Part shown: piece by piece, positions 1 through 8,188 of the stretch
Layout: the number at the start of each line of letters is the position of its first letter
Position numbering within the stretch: the stretch's first letter is position 1
Assembly (NCBI GenBank): GCA_050952845.1
Contig: JBMNLP010000001.1
Coordinates: 558,001-622,000, forward strand
DNA from: JAGVSV01 sp050952845
GTDB taxonomy: Bacteria; Bacillota; Clostridia; Christensenellales; Aristaeellaceae
Direction: 5' to 3'
Length of the DNA: 64,000 nucleotides
Position numbers and translations under genes: made by a program
Notes under the pieces: generated by a model
What the model was told of the DNA's origin: nothing
The model's database searches: none
The model's input: the letters and a program-made list of their open reading frames with translations, nothing else

Positions 1-181
1 AAAAACCTGGTTGGGATTTAAGATTGGGGCGATTAATAGCAAAAGGCTATTGAAAAGCGTGCAAGAACCCATAAAATGCAGTTAATATAGAGATCTATAT
101 CGACGGATTCCTTTATTTTATTTAAATCCAACTAGATACTGAACACCATACACTAAAGGGTGCTTTTAAGGTGGGTTCTAA

Positions 182-493
182 ACCTATGCTTTTGATACCC
201 TAACCAATCATTGGGTAATATGGAATATTCCGGCACAGTCTAAAATTCCCGGCGCCATCCCCGCCGGGAAAGTGCTCCCTGAGTTGGGAAATGCTGTACA
301 AGGAATAGGCTATGGAAGACATAAATATGCCGGTCCAAAACCGCCAAGAGGAAAACAACACGCCTATAAATTCACTATTTATACATTGAATAGCGATATT
401 ATATTAAAGGACAGTGCAAAAAAGAAACACTTGCTTAAAGCAATCAAGCCACACATATTACAACAAGGTGAGATCACAGGTGTATTTGAATAA
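182..493 (+). pseudogene. C-terminal remnant of a YbhB/YbcL (PEBP) family protein
   Basis: The open frame after the stop at 179-181 reads as the C-terminal two thirds of a phosphatidylethanolamine-binding-protein family member: NHWVIWNIPA, then GIGYG, YAGPKPPRGKQHAYKF and a final HILQQGEITG, all in the order seen in bacterial YbhB/YbcL proteins. The N-terminal third, with the usual DPDAP stretch, is absent: the reading frame is closed directly upstream and no other frame supplies it. A GTG at 272 could start a 73-residue peptide but would lack the ligand pocket. Family members are about 150-180 residues, so this is most likely a decayed gene. Family call fairly sure; function none inferred. 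Confidence 0.6.
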
Positions 494-644
494 TTCCTTG
501 TTAGAGTAAATAAACTATAGAGTGATGATAAGAGAGTATATTTTATATGGTGTTGATTACGGATAATTTAATATACAGATTAATCCCGGTTTGTCGCACC
601 TGAAATCGCTTAGCCCCTGATGTCAGACAAATGCTACACGCCTG

Positions 645-666
645 AAAGCCCTGTTTTATGGGCTTT
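645..666 (+). terminator. Weak hairpin, possible terminator
   Basis: AAAGCCC (645-651) pairs with GGGCTTT (660-666) over an 8-base loop and is followed by TATC rather than a clean T-run. It lies downstream of the PEBP remnant. Weak candidate only. Confidence 0.3.
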
Positions 667-720
667 TATCAAATTCAAAATGCCTAAAAAAGCTGTTTTT
701 TGCTATGACTACGCTTGGGG

Positions 721-780
721 GTGGGGGTCAACTGCCCAGGGTGGGGGTGGGTGGGGGTCAAATACATGGGTGGGGGTCAA
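721..780 (+). repeat. Iteron-like G-rich direct repeats (3 copies)
   Basis: GTGGGGGTCAA occurs at 721-731, 751-761 and 770-780, the second embedded in a longer GGGTGGGGGTGGGT run. A fourth copy lies at 976-986. Direct repeats upstream of a replication gene are typical of plasmid iterons, but no origin has been shown here; the G-runs could also form quadruplexes. Confidence 0.6.
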
Positions 781-951
781 ACGCGCGTTGCTGCGGTCCA
801 CGGCGCAAAAACCGCGCGGATTTTTTCCCTGAAGGGCCGACCGCACCCCACACCATTGCAGGGAAAAACGTTGAAATATAAGGGCATATCAGGTTCCGGG
901 CCCGTACCGCCATGCTGCAGAGGAGTTCCGGCGCCCGTGACATCGGTCAAA

Positions 952-986
952 CAGGGTGGGGGTGGGTGCGGGTGGGTGGGGGTCAA
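952..986 (+). repeat. 35-bp G-rich repeat, upstream copy
   Basis: The 35 bases from CAGGGTGGGGG to GTGGGGGTCAA are an exact reverse complement of 3658-3692 and differ at one base from the reverse complement of 3745-3779. The primase-helicase gene is thus bracketed by the same repeat in opposite orientations. Confidence 0.8.
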
Positions 987-1059
987 ACTGCCATTTCATG
1001 CATCACAGAGGAAAAGTCGCACGTGTTGATTTTTCCAGAGCAATTACGCCATCGTGGCG

Positions 1060-1431
1060 CACAATTCGCAATAGTCGGCTGCCTGCGCGCCGGGGGCGGC
1101 GCTTGTCATCCTTCTTTGCTCATTGGGCGGTCGGCTCGCTTCATCCCGCACAGCGGGCGCTCGCCTCTGCCCACAGCGGGCGGCGGTGGCATTCCGATCC
1201 CACAATTCGCAATAGTCGCCCGGCATCGCGCCGAGGGCGGCGCTTGCCGCGCTCCTTTGCTCATTGGACTTTCATGCCACCTCCATCCCCCACAATTCGC
1301 AATAGTCGGCTGCCTGCGCGCTGGGGGCGGCGCTTGTCATCCTTCTTTGCTCATTGGGCTGACGGTTAGCTTCATCCCGCGCAGCGGGCGCTCGCCTCTG
1401 CCCACAGCGGGCGGCGGTGGCATTCCGTCCC
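1060..1431 (+). repeat. Tandem repeat, two long copies around one short copy
   Basis: CACAATTCGCAATAGTCG starts copies at 1060, 1201 and 1291. Copies 1 (141 bp) and 3 are nearly identical and contain GGGGGCGGCGCTTG, TTTGCTCATTGG and CCCACAGCGGGCGGCGG in order; copy 2 is cut to 90 bp and diverged. The stretch just before copy 1 (1036-1060) matches one end of the small mobile element at 31016-31174. No coding role is apparent. Confidence 0.75.
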
Positions 1432-1564
1432 CCCGCCATGCCTCGCATGGCGGGAAGGAAGCGAAGGGCATTCCGACGCGTCAGTGAATGTCAGTGCATG
1501 TCAGCGCCTCCCTATGCTACCGTCTTGTTGACGGGCGAAACGTCCGATCAGAAGGAGGGAAGCA

Positions 1565-3661
1565 TTGGAAAAACAGGATATCTTTGCACTGTGCCGGGAC
1601 ATCCCGGCCACGGCAGCGGCAGGGGCCTGCGGCATCAGGCTGAGCATGCGCGGGGACAAATACTGGGCGCTGTGCCCGCTGCACCGGGACACCGACCCCA
1701 GCCTCATGTTCGACGGGGAGGGGCGGTGGCACTGCTTCGGCTGCGGGCAGGGCGGCGACGCCGTGGACCTGTATGCCAGGGTGAAGCAGGTGCCGCCGCT
1801 GGAGGCGGCGCGGGCGCTGCTGGCGCGGGTGAAGCCGGCTGCCGCGGCGCAGATGGCGTTTGTTGCAGAGGATCAGGAAGAGGCTGCGCCGCGTGCCGGG
1901 GCGGCGGCTTCCGGGGCGATGCCGGAAACCGGCGCGCCCCCGGCAGCAGACGCCATGCCCGACACCGCGGCATCTGCCGGCCATGGCACAGCCCCGCCCG
2001 GCATGACAGCCGCCAACATCAACAGCACGCCCCCGGCGCCTTACACCATGGCAGCCTATGCCGAGGCGAAAGGGTTCTCCATGGACCTGCTGGTGCGCTG
2101 GGGCGTAAGGGATGGGGACGGCTGCGTGCTGATCCCCTACTTTGACGCCGGCAGGCAGGCGGCTGCCGTCCGGCTGCGGCTGTCCGGGGAGGGCAGCCGG
2201 CGCTTCGCCTGGCAGAAGGGCGCGAAACCTATTCCCTACGGCCTGTGGCTGAAGGGCAACCGGGGCGAAGGGCCTATCATCCTGTGCGAGGGGGAGAGCG
2301 ACGCCCACGCCCTGTGGCACATGGGCATCCCGGCGCTGGGCATCCCCGGCGCCGCCGCCTTCCGGCAGGAGTGGGCGGCGCATGTCCAGGGCCGCGACGT
2401 GGTATTGCACGTGGAGCCGGGCGATGGTGGGCAGGCCTTCCTGCGCCGCACGGTAACGATGCTGTGCGCGGGCGGGTTCACGGGGGACATCCGGCAGTTC
2501 TCGGCGTCCACCGTCATGGATGCCATCAAGGATCCGTCGGACCTGCTGGCGCGCTTCGGCGTGGAGAGCGCCGCTGAGCTGATGAAGGACCTGCTGCAGG
2601 GCGCCTCCCCGGCGCCGGAAGCCGGTCGGCTTGCCGCCTACCGCGCCAGGGACCTGATGCGGCAGCACATCCCGCCCCCGCAGGAAATTGTGCAGGGCAT
2701 GCTGCTGCCGGGGCTGAGCCTGCTGGCCGGCGCGCCCAAGAAGGGCAAAAGCTGGCTGGCGCTGGCGTTGGCTTTAGCCGTGGCAAAGGGCGAGCCCTTC
2801 TTGGGGCAGGACACCCTGCCCGGCGGCGTGCTGTACCTGGATCTGGAGAGCCGCCGCTACCGCGTGCGCGAGCGCCTGGCCGCGCTGTGCCCCATGGACG
2901 CTGTGCCGGACAACCTGTATTTCAGCCACGAGGCGCCCGCCATGGACGGGGACCTGTGCGGGCAGCTGAGCCGGTGGCTGAAAGCGCATCCCGGCATCCG
3001 GATGATCATCGTGGACACGCTGGCCCGGGTGAAGGGCGGGAACAGCCGGGGCGGCGAAAACGTGTACGAGGCCGACACCCGCGTCATGGGCGAGGCGCAG
3101 CGCTTCGCGCTGGACCACGGCCTCTGCCTGCTGTTTGTGCACCACCTGCGGAAACAGTCCGGCTTTCAGGCCCAGGACGTATACGAGCTGGTCAGCGGCT
3201 CAACGGGCATCACCGGCGTGTGCGACAGCGTGCTGGTGCTGACGGGGTCGCGCACTGAGCAGGAGGCGCAGCTGCACGTTTCGGGGCGCGACGTGCCCAC
3301 GCGGCAATTGGCGCTGGGCTTTGACGCGGGCCAATGGACGCTGCTCAGCGATGACGGCAAGGCGTATACCGCCGCGCAAGCCTACGACAACAGCCCGCTG
3401 CCCGGCGCCCTGAAGGCGCTGCTGAGTGAGGACCCGTTCTGGCAGGGCACGCCGGCGGAGCTGAGCAAGGCGCTGTACGCAGCCAGCGACGGCGCGGCGC
3501 AGGTCAGCGCCCGCGACATCGCCCGGCGCATCGCCGCCCTGCAGCCGCTCCTGAAAGAGCGGGAGGGGATCGCGTTCCAGTCGGTTTTTATGCGGGGCAA
3601 GAAGCTGCTGCGCCTACACAGGCAGCAGGCAGCCGCGATGCCCCCCCGCCCCGCAAATTGA
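1565..3661 (+). CDS. Mobile-element primase-helicase (CHC2 zinc finger, Toprim-like, RepA/RecA-like ATPase)
   Basis: A 698-residue protein that probably primes and unwinds DNA for replication of a plasmid or integrated element. Residues 37-60 form a CHC2 zinc finger (C37, H40, C57, C60). A Toprim-like region around 225-300 has CEGESDAH, with EPGDGGQ in place of the usual DxD site, a substitution I associate with mobile primases. A hexameric-helicase-type ATPase follows, with Walker A GAPKKGKS, Walker B IIVDT and a conserved HHLRK. The start is TTG at 1565, placed by AAGGAGGG just upstream. The stop codon lies inside a 35-bp repeat. No relaxase, integrase or partition gene is next to it, so it may be a remnant replication module. 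Domain calls are firm; the host element is inferred. Confidence 0.85.
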   Translation: MEKQDIFALCRDIPATAAAGACGIRLSMRGDKYWALCPLHRDTDPSLMFDGEGRWHCFGCGQGGDAVDLYARVKQVPPLEAARALLARVKPAAAAQMAFVAEDQEEAAPRAGAAASGAMPETGAPPAADAMPDTAASAGHGTAPPGMTAANINSTPPAPYTMAAYAEAKGFSMDLLVRWGVRDGDGCVLIPYFDAGRQAAAVRLRLSGEGSRRFAWQKGAKPIPYGLWLKGNRGEGPIILCEGESDAHALWHMGIPALGIPGAAAFRQEWAAHVQGRDVVLHVEPGDGGQAFLRRTVTMLCAGGFTGDIRQFSASTVMDAIKDPSDLLARFGVESAAELMKDLLQGASPAPEAGRLAAYRARDLMRQHIPPPQEIVQGMLLPGLSLLAGAPKKGKSWLALALALAVAKGEPFLGQDTLPGGVLYLDLESRRYRVRERLAALCPMDAVPDNLYFSHEAPAMDGDLCGQLSRWLKAHPGIRMIIVDTLARVKGGNSRGGENVYEADTRVMGEAQRFALDHGLCLLFVHHLRKQSGFQAQDVYELVSGSTGITGVCDSVLVLTGSRTEQEAQLHVSGRDVPTRQLALGFDAGQWTLLSDDGKAYTAAQAYDNSPLPGALKALLSEDPFWQGTPAELSKALYAASDGAAQVSARDIARRIAALQPLLKEREGIAFQSVFMRGKKLLRLHRQQAAAMPPRPAN

Positions 3662-3692
3662 CCCCCACCCACCCGCACCCACCCCCACCCTG
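3658..3692 (-). repeat. 35-bp G-rich repeat, downstream inverted copy 1
   Basis: Exact reverse complement of 952-986. It begins at the stop codon of the primase-helicase gene (TGA at 3659-3661), so the gene end and the repeat overlap. Confidence 0.8.
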
Positions 3693-3744
3693 CAGGCGGG
3701 GCCTGGCAAAACGGGCATGCTTGAGGCCGATTCCGTACACGCAG

Positions 3745-3779
3745 TTGACCCCCACCCACCCGCACCCACTCCCACCCTG
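3745..3779 (-). repeat. 35-bp G-rich repeat, downstream inverted copy 2
   Basis: Same 35-base unit as 3658-3692 with one difference (CTCCC for CCCCC), 87 bp further on. The two downstream copies are direct repeats of each other and inverted to the upstream copies. Confidence 0.75.
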
Positions 3780-3883
3780 CAAGGCGGATGCGGTCGATGC
3801 TGAACGGTTTGCTGCGTAGATGACCCATGACGGCATGATCAATCCCGCACCCGCTGGCAGGCGGCGTGTGCAATTGTCTAACG

Positions 3884-3926
3884 TAAAGCATGAATGCATC
3901 CAAAGGGACGATGCATTCATGCTTTA
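3884..3926. repeat. Perfect 17-bp palindrome, coreless relative of the element at 31383
   Basis: Left arm 3884-3900 (TAAAGCATGAATGCATC) and right arm 3910-3926 pair perfectly around a 9-base loop, CAAAGGGAC. The arms and loop edges closely match the two ends of the 160-bp element at 31383-31542 with its core removed. It also lies just after the fucosidase-like gene, so it could act as a hairpin terminator, but no T-run follows on either strand. Confidence 0.7.
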
Positions 3927-3946
3927 TGTCAGGATGAGATATTGTC

Positions 3947-4870
3947 TTAACGAACGAGATGCTGCAAAAGCTGAACCTGGTTGGGGTCCAGGCTGCCGTC
4001 CCGGTATAAGGCGATATCGATGGTGACAACGCCGCCTTGATCGTTGACGTTGTGGACGTATTGCCGCATATACTCCGCGGTATGCTGGCAGCCGGGTTTG
4101 CACCATGCGCCCTGTCCGTCCGGCGAAACGCCAAGCGGCGCAAGGATATGCCATTGCGCGCCGTCTATGGACTGCTGGGAGGGCAAATCGACAAACTCGT
4201 TCATTTCGCCGCAGGTGTAGTCATCATATATGCTGCGCTTGCCCACCTTTGCCAACACGCCGCCGTTAAATGCCAGCAGGGCGTCGGGATTGCCGCTTTT
4301 CATGGCCTCCGCATACGGTTTGAGCAACGTATCATTGTAGCCAAACCAATCATAGCATCCATCTACCCACCAGCCTTTGATGGCAGATCCATAGCGCATG
4401 CTGTACTCGCGCGCAACCTGCGCCCAGTTTTCCACGAAGGACATGGTTACATGCTCCTTCTGGCTGGTGTACCCCATTTTCTTTCCCGCCATGGGGTCCT
4501 GGTAGGGGCCGTCTCCGGTAAAGTACAGAAAAAGGGATATCCCATGCTTTTGCAATGCTTTCAAAATATCGCCAATCAGGTCGCGCCTGGCGCAGGCTTC
4601 GCCGGCGCGGTACCCTGTGATGCGGTCAAACGTCGCGTTCGGCGCACACAGATACCGCGTTCCCTGCTGCAATGTGAACATGAGGTATTTGGCCCCGGCC
4701 TCAGCCAATGAATCCGTAAACCGCGGAACATCAAACAGGTCGACGCATTCGTTCCAGTCGGTCTCCCCTTTTCCCATGTTCGTAACGCTTCCGGACTTGT
4801 TCTGCTCATGGTAAAGAAAATGCGTGAATACCCCCCATTTTTGTTCCCGAAACCAGGCTTGGCTATCCAT
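3947..4870 (-). CDS. Alpha-L-fucosidase-like glycoside hydrolase (GH29-type)
   Basis: A 307-residue protein resembling the catalytic barrel of GH29 alpha-L-fucosidases: an opening WFREQKWGVFTHF like the family's WFGIFIHW, a central YLMFTLQQ strand, and GWWVDGCYDW, where the Asp is the likely nucleophile by analogy. It is shorter than usual GH29 enzymes (about 400-500 residues) and has no C-terminal beta domain. AGGAGG sits 9 bases before the ATG. There is no signal peptide, so it would act inside the cell on short glycans imported by the neighbouring ABC transporter. It is the last gene of the minus-strand glycan operon, 124 bp after the GH36 gene. The exact sugar specificity is inferred. Confidence 0.7.
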   Translation of the reverse strand: MDSQAWFREQKWGVFTHFLYHEQNKSGSVTNMGKGETDWNECVDLFDVPRFTDSLAEAGAKYLMFTLQQGTRYLCAPNATFDRITGYRAGEACARRDLIGDILKALQKHGISLFLYFTGDGPYQDPMAGKKMGYTSQKEHVTMSFVENWAQVAREYSMRYGSAIKGWWVDGCYDWFGYNDTLLKPYAEAMKSGNPDALLAFNGGVLAKVGKRSIYDDYTCGEMNEFVDLPSQQSIDGAQWHILAPLGVSPDGQGAWCKPGCQHTAEYMRQYVHNVNDQGGVVTIDIALYRDGSLDPNQVQLLQHLVR

Positions 4871-4994
4871 GTTGATAATACCTCCTTAATATTTCTCTAT
4901 ATTTGTCTTGGCTAAAGCCGCTTTCAATTTACGTAATGCTTCATGGCCTGTCAAGGCACATCCAACCAATCACATCAAGAACCGCGTGCATCGC

Positions 4995-6761
4995 TTAATG
5001 ATGTAAATCAAGCTTAAGAACACGCGCCGAATGTGGCGCCATGTTAAACAATGTAAAATGGTCGGCATAGTGTCCCAACAATTCATCATTCCAGAAGTCT
5101 ACAATATCTGTAGGATTGCTCAAGGGAATTGCAATGGATTTCACGTCATCTGCGTGGTTGAAAACGCATATGATGTGCTTATCACCTGCTATAATCCTGC
5201 CGATTTCAAAGGTGTCATCGTCATACACAGCGGCATCGCCTGCAACGGCCATCATGCGATGCAGAACGTCAAGGTGGTCATCGCTGAGTGTGTCAAGAAG
5301 ATCGCCCGAAGTAACAACGCCGCCGCTTGCGATGATGTAAGCTTTATGGTACTCAAATTCAGCATCGGTTAACTGGCTGATTCCGTTCTGATACTTGCCA
5401 TTTTTTATTTCACTCCGGTCGCGTTTATCTAAAACCACGCCATCCGGATCATTGATCCATAACCTGCCGTTTTGCCAACTGCGGCCGGTCAGCTCACGCA
5501 TGTTGCCGCCGATTTGCTCCCATCGGCGAAAAACATCGCTGGTTGCCCGGTTGCCGTCAACCAGGCCCAGTTGAGCCCAGAACGGCGCGTTGCATCCGAG
5601 GATATAGCTGTCTTTTCCTACTTCCTCATTGATGGCGATAAAAACCGAACGAAAGGCTTCAATTCGTGTGGCGCGGGTATCGTAACGGACGCCTGGAAGC
5701 GCGCCATAGCTTGTAAAATCCAGCTTGAAATACCTGATCCCCCAATCATTATACATTGTCCGGAAAACTTCACGGATATACGCAACAGCTTCAGGATGGG
5801 TTCCATCAAGAATGTACCAATCTTTGTTGAAGCAATGTTCCTGTGAGGGCTGATGATTGGAATCCATCACCAGCCATTCCGGATGCTCGCGAAACAGCTT
5901 TGAAGACTTACTTACAACAAATGGTGCCATATACATTGCAGGTTCACAACCAATTTCTCTGATATGAGCGCATATTTCTTTCGTAGCAGCGCCTGCAGCG
6001 GGATTGGGGATAAGCCAATCGGTTGCTGACTGATAACCATCATCAATCTGTATACGCTTTAATTCCGGTATACGTTTTTTCATGGCCCGGGCTTGGTTGT
6101 ATATTTCATTGGCTTTGATGCCTGAAATTGCATGGTATGAACACCACCCAAAGGGGATTTCAGGGCACTTGCGCGGCGGATGGTTTTTATTGATTTGTTC
6201 AGCCAACTCTCCGAACAATACATCGCGATTTTGGCCAAAGAAAACGCAAAACTCCTCAAATCTCCATGTTTCGCCAGGTTGAATCGCGATGTCTTCGCAA
6301 TCCATCACGATCTCTATATAGTTGTTTTTAAATCGAAATTCCCCCATAAATCTGTGACAACTTGAAAATGCCATGAGGGCACGATCGTACTGTGTTGGTG
6401 AAAGAAGCATCAGCGAATATGCTGTGTACAGATCCTCAGAGAAAGGGCTTTTTCTTAAACGAAAAAATGATTCATCCGTGCCATATTCGCCGATGTTATA
6501 TGGCTCTGACAAGGTGCCGCCATGTTGCGAAAGCATGTGAAACCCTTCCGAATAAAAAGGACAGCTGCCCGCAACGGGAAAATAACCATATAAAAGCGCT
6601 ACTTCCCGTACAGATATCGCCACGCCTGTGACGTTTTTCAGTTCGGCTTGCATGGTCCCATTAATCCACTTTCTTACAACCTGCAGGTTATCATGATCCA
6701 GGGTTCCATTGCTTAGTCTGACTTGACAAGGCAAGCTCATTAGGTATTTTAGATCAAACAT
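4995..6761 (-). CDS. Alpha-galactosidase, GH36/melibiase family
   Basis: A 588-residue intracellular glycosidase predicted to release alpha-galactose from oligosaccharides. The GH36/GH27-type barrel shows PFGWCSYH, IQIDDGYQ, the nucleophile motif FKLDF and the acid/base region GNRATSDVFRRWEQ. No signal peptide is present. Transcription would come from the ABC transporter genes upstream (8237-11638), but an IS110 copy (6772-8141) now sits directly before the gene. The IS end supplies AGGAG at 6772-6776, 10 bases before the ATG, so the ribosome site survives, while operon read-through must now cross the IS. Family call is strong; the natural substrate is unknown. Confidence 0.88.
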   Translation of the reverse strand: MFDLKYLMSLPCQVRLSNGTLDHDNLQVVRKWINGTMQAELKNVTGVAISVREVALLYGYFPVAGSCPFYSEGFHMLSQHGGTLSEPYNIGEYGTDESFFRLRKSPFSEDLYTAYSLMLLSPTQYDRALMAFSSCHRFMGEFRFKNNYIEIVMDCEDIAIQPGETWRFEEFCVFFGQNRDVLFGELAEQINKNHPPRKCPEIPFGWCSYHAISGIKANEIYNQARAMKKRIPELKRIQIDDGYQSATDWLIPNPAAGAATKEICAHIREIGCEPAMYMAPFVVSKSSKLFREHPEWLVMDSNHQPSQEHCFNKDWYILDGTHPEAVAYIREVFRTMYNDWGIRYFKLDFTSYGALPGVRYDTRATRIEAFRSVFIAINEEVGKDSYILGCNAPFWAQLGLVDGNRATSDVFRRWEQIGGNMRELTGRSWQNGRLWINDPDGVVLDKRDRSEIKNGKYQNGISQLTDAEFEYHKAYIIASGGVVTSGDLLDTLSDDHLDVLHRMMAVAGDAAVYDDDTFEIGRIIAGDKHIICVFNHADDVKSIAIPLSNPTDIVDFWNDELLGHYADHFTLFNMAPHSARVLKLDLHH

Positions 6762-6793
6762 ATATCAGCTTCTCCTATAAAAAGTCAACAGTT

Positions 6794-7897
6794 TTAGGCT
6801 GTTTGCTGTAATGTTTCTTCGCAACACATCAGTTCGGGGTTAAAGCCTTCCCTTTTTGATAGCATGACGAAGACAATCCGGGTGATTTTTCTTGCCAGCG
6901 CAATGATTGCTCTTCCTGAACCCTTTTCACCTTTCCTGCGCTGGTAGTCCTTGATGATTCTCCATTCGGAGGTTACCTTGGTCAGTCGGATCATTCCCAG
7001 AGCGGCCTGAACAAATGCTGTCCGTAATTCCTGGGGGCCATGTTTGGTTATCCGTCCATAATGTTTCGACTCATTTGAGTTGTGTACACTGGGAACAATC
7101 CCAACATACGCTGCAAACTTCTTGTAGTTCCCTTCAAAACGTTCCAACTCTTCGGTATAGGCGGCAATCGTTGTTGCCGTATTGATCCCGATTCCCGGAA
7201 CTGTCATCAGTAGTTCCACATCTTCATTATTCGACACCATTTCCTCAAGATGTTTTTCAATCTCCTTGATTTCTGACGATAAATCGTCTAAAATCTTTAT
7301 CATCACCTTGAGTGATGAGGCAGTGTACGCTGAGTAGTCGTGATCCGCGAGATCGTTTATCAGCTCCTGCCTCTTTTTCTTGCTCTGAAGCTGCGCCGAT
7401 TTGGTTTCTATCCCATAGCCCAGCATCATCCCGTGGATCTGATTCTTGATCTTTACCATGCTTTGTACAAGAACGCTTCGTGTCTTCAGCAGGCGGCGAA
7501 TCTCTTCACTCGTCTGGCTGCACAGATGGGCTTCCGGCAACATTTCTTTCAGCAAGTAATAGGCCAGCATCGCCGCATCATTGGCATCCGTCTTCTTGGT
7601 GCTCACAGTGATGACTTTGAATCTGTTGGTGTTCACCACCTTGACCTCAAAATACTCCGATTCCATCCTGTTCTTGAAGTGCCGGGCATTCCCCGTTGTC
7701 TCAACTGCCAGTTCGATGGAATATCCCTGCTCTTCAAAATGATGCATCTCCTCGGAAAACTTTTTGTATCCGTCTTCTTTTGTCGGATATTGTTTCTCCA
7801 TCAGGTACTCCCCATCTGCATTCAGTGCGCATACTGTGAACTGTGTCTTGTGTAAATCAACTCCTACACACAGTCTGCTGTTTCCTGTCTCGCTCAT
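6794..7897 (-). CDS. IS110-family transposase (DEDD recombinase), copy A
   Basis: A 367-residue transposase. The N-terminal RuvC-like domain carries GVDLHKTQF, an ETTGN segment and KTDANDAAM, supplying the DEDD acidic residues. The C-terminal Transposase_20 part has TVPGIGINTATTIAAY, YVGIVPS and the HNSNES serine region. In this family the enzyme excises a circular element and inserts it guided by a bridge RNA from its own leader. It is identical at protein level to the copy at 50720-51823, pointing to recent movement or recombination. The gene lies in the same orientation as the interrupted sugar operon. Confidence 0.95.
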   Translation of the reverse strand: MSETGNSRLCVGVDLHKTQFTVCALNADGEYLMEKQYPTKEDGYKKFSEEMHHFEEQGYSIELAVETTGNARHFKNRMESEYFEVKVVNTNRFKVITVSTKKTDANDAAMLAYYLLKEMLPEAHLCSQTSEEIRRLLKTRSVLVQSMVKIKNQIHGMMLGYGIETKSAQLQSKKKRQELINDLADHDYSAYTASSLKVMIKILDDLSSEIKEIEKHLEEMVSNNEDVELLMTVPGIGINTATTIAAYTEELERFEGNYKKFAAYVGIVPSVHNSNESKHYGRITKHGPQELRTAFVQAALGMIRLTKVTSEWRIIKDYQRRKGEKGSGRAIIALARKITRIVFVMLSKREGFNPELMCCEETLQQTA

Positions 7898-7939
7898 TAC
7901 CTTTCCCTCTTCTTCCTTTTTCTAGCAAGACAGCCTCTT

Positions 7940-8100
7940 TCGGGTGATGCTTCCTTTCTCCTATCCGGTCTACTCACGACCTCTGCATGATTCGATGCTA
8001 ATTCTTCATTCTCCTCCTCGGCCTCGCAGACCACTAGATATGCCGAATTAGTATCTATCTGTCTTGCTGCTGCTCTCCCTATTGTACGGCAACAAGACTC
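7940..8100 (-). ncRNA. Candidate IS110 bridge RNA, copy A
   Basis: The transposase leader on the minus strand folds by eye into three hairpins. A 5' hairpin pairs GTCTTGTTGC (8089-8098) with GCAGCAAGAC (8061-8070). A second, closed by CTAATTC/GAATTAG (8045-8051 with 7998-8004), has GAGGAG (8014-8019) in its 3' loop side, identical to the shared insertion target. A third holds ATCATGC (7985-7991), complementary to GCATGAT next to the left-end core, and ATAGGAG (7958-7964), identical to the right end. Known IS110 bridge RNAs have one target loop and one donor loop in this order. Ends of the RNA are estimated. Confidence 0.6.
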
Positions 8101-8188
8101 GCCTTGCATCACCTTAACTCCCTTTTTATCATGCCTCCTCAAACAGCGGAATGTTTTTCGGATACACGTATGGCAATTACTAAATTGC

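Larger units (their letters stand above)
494..1564. other. Long non-coding stretch rich in repeats upstream of the primase gene
   Basis: About 1.07 kb without a credible gene. It holds a short hairpin (645-666), four GTGGGGGTCAA motifs (721-986) and a three-copy repeat (1060-1431). Long open frames here are low-complexity products of the GC-rich repeats. The last part carries the ribosome site (AAGGAGGG) of the gene starting at 1565. Confidence 0.7.
6772..8141 (-). mobile_element. IS110-family insertion sequence, copy A
   Basis: The 1370 bp here are shared with 50698-52067, with different flanks on both sides. On the minus strand the shared block runs from TGAGGAG|GCATGAT (left end) to TATAGGAG (right end). 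AGGAG appears at both junctions, so the element proper is about 1363 bp plus a shared core. It has one transposase gene and a 244-bp leader that probably encodes a bridge RNA. There are no terminal inverted repeats and no clear longer target duplication, as expected for IS110. The empty site reads TTTGAGGAGAAGC, the ribosome site of the GH36 gene. Confidence 0.92.

Noticed and set aside
912..1487. Open frames of 130-190 codons over the repeat region
   Set aside because: They are made of the GC-rich repeats, have no domain and no ribosome site, and overlap one another in several frames.
3884..3926. Palindrome as a simple terminator of the glycosidase operon
   Set aside because: No T-run on either strand, and the sequence matches the ends of a mobile element; termination remains possible but was not chosen.
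7340..7855. A 171-codon plus-strand frame opposite the transposase
   Set aside because: Mirror of the transposase; the same frame is repeated at 51266-51781 only because the element is repeated.
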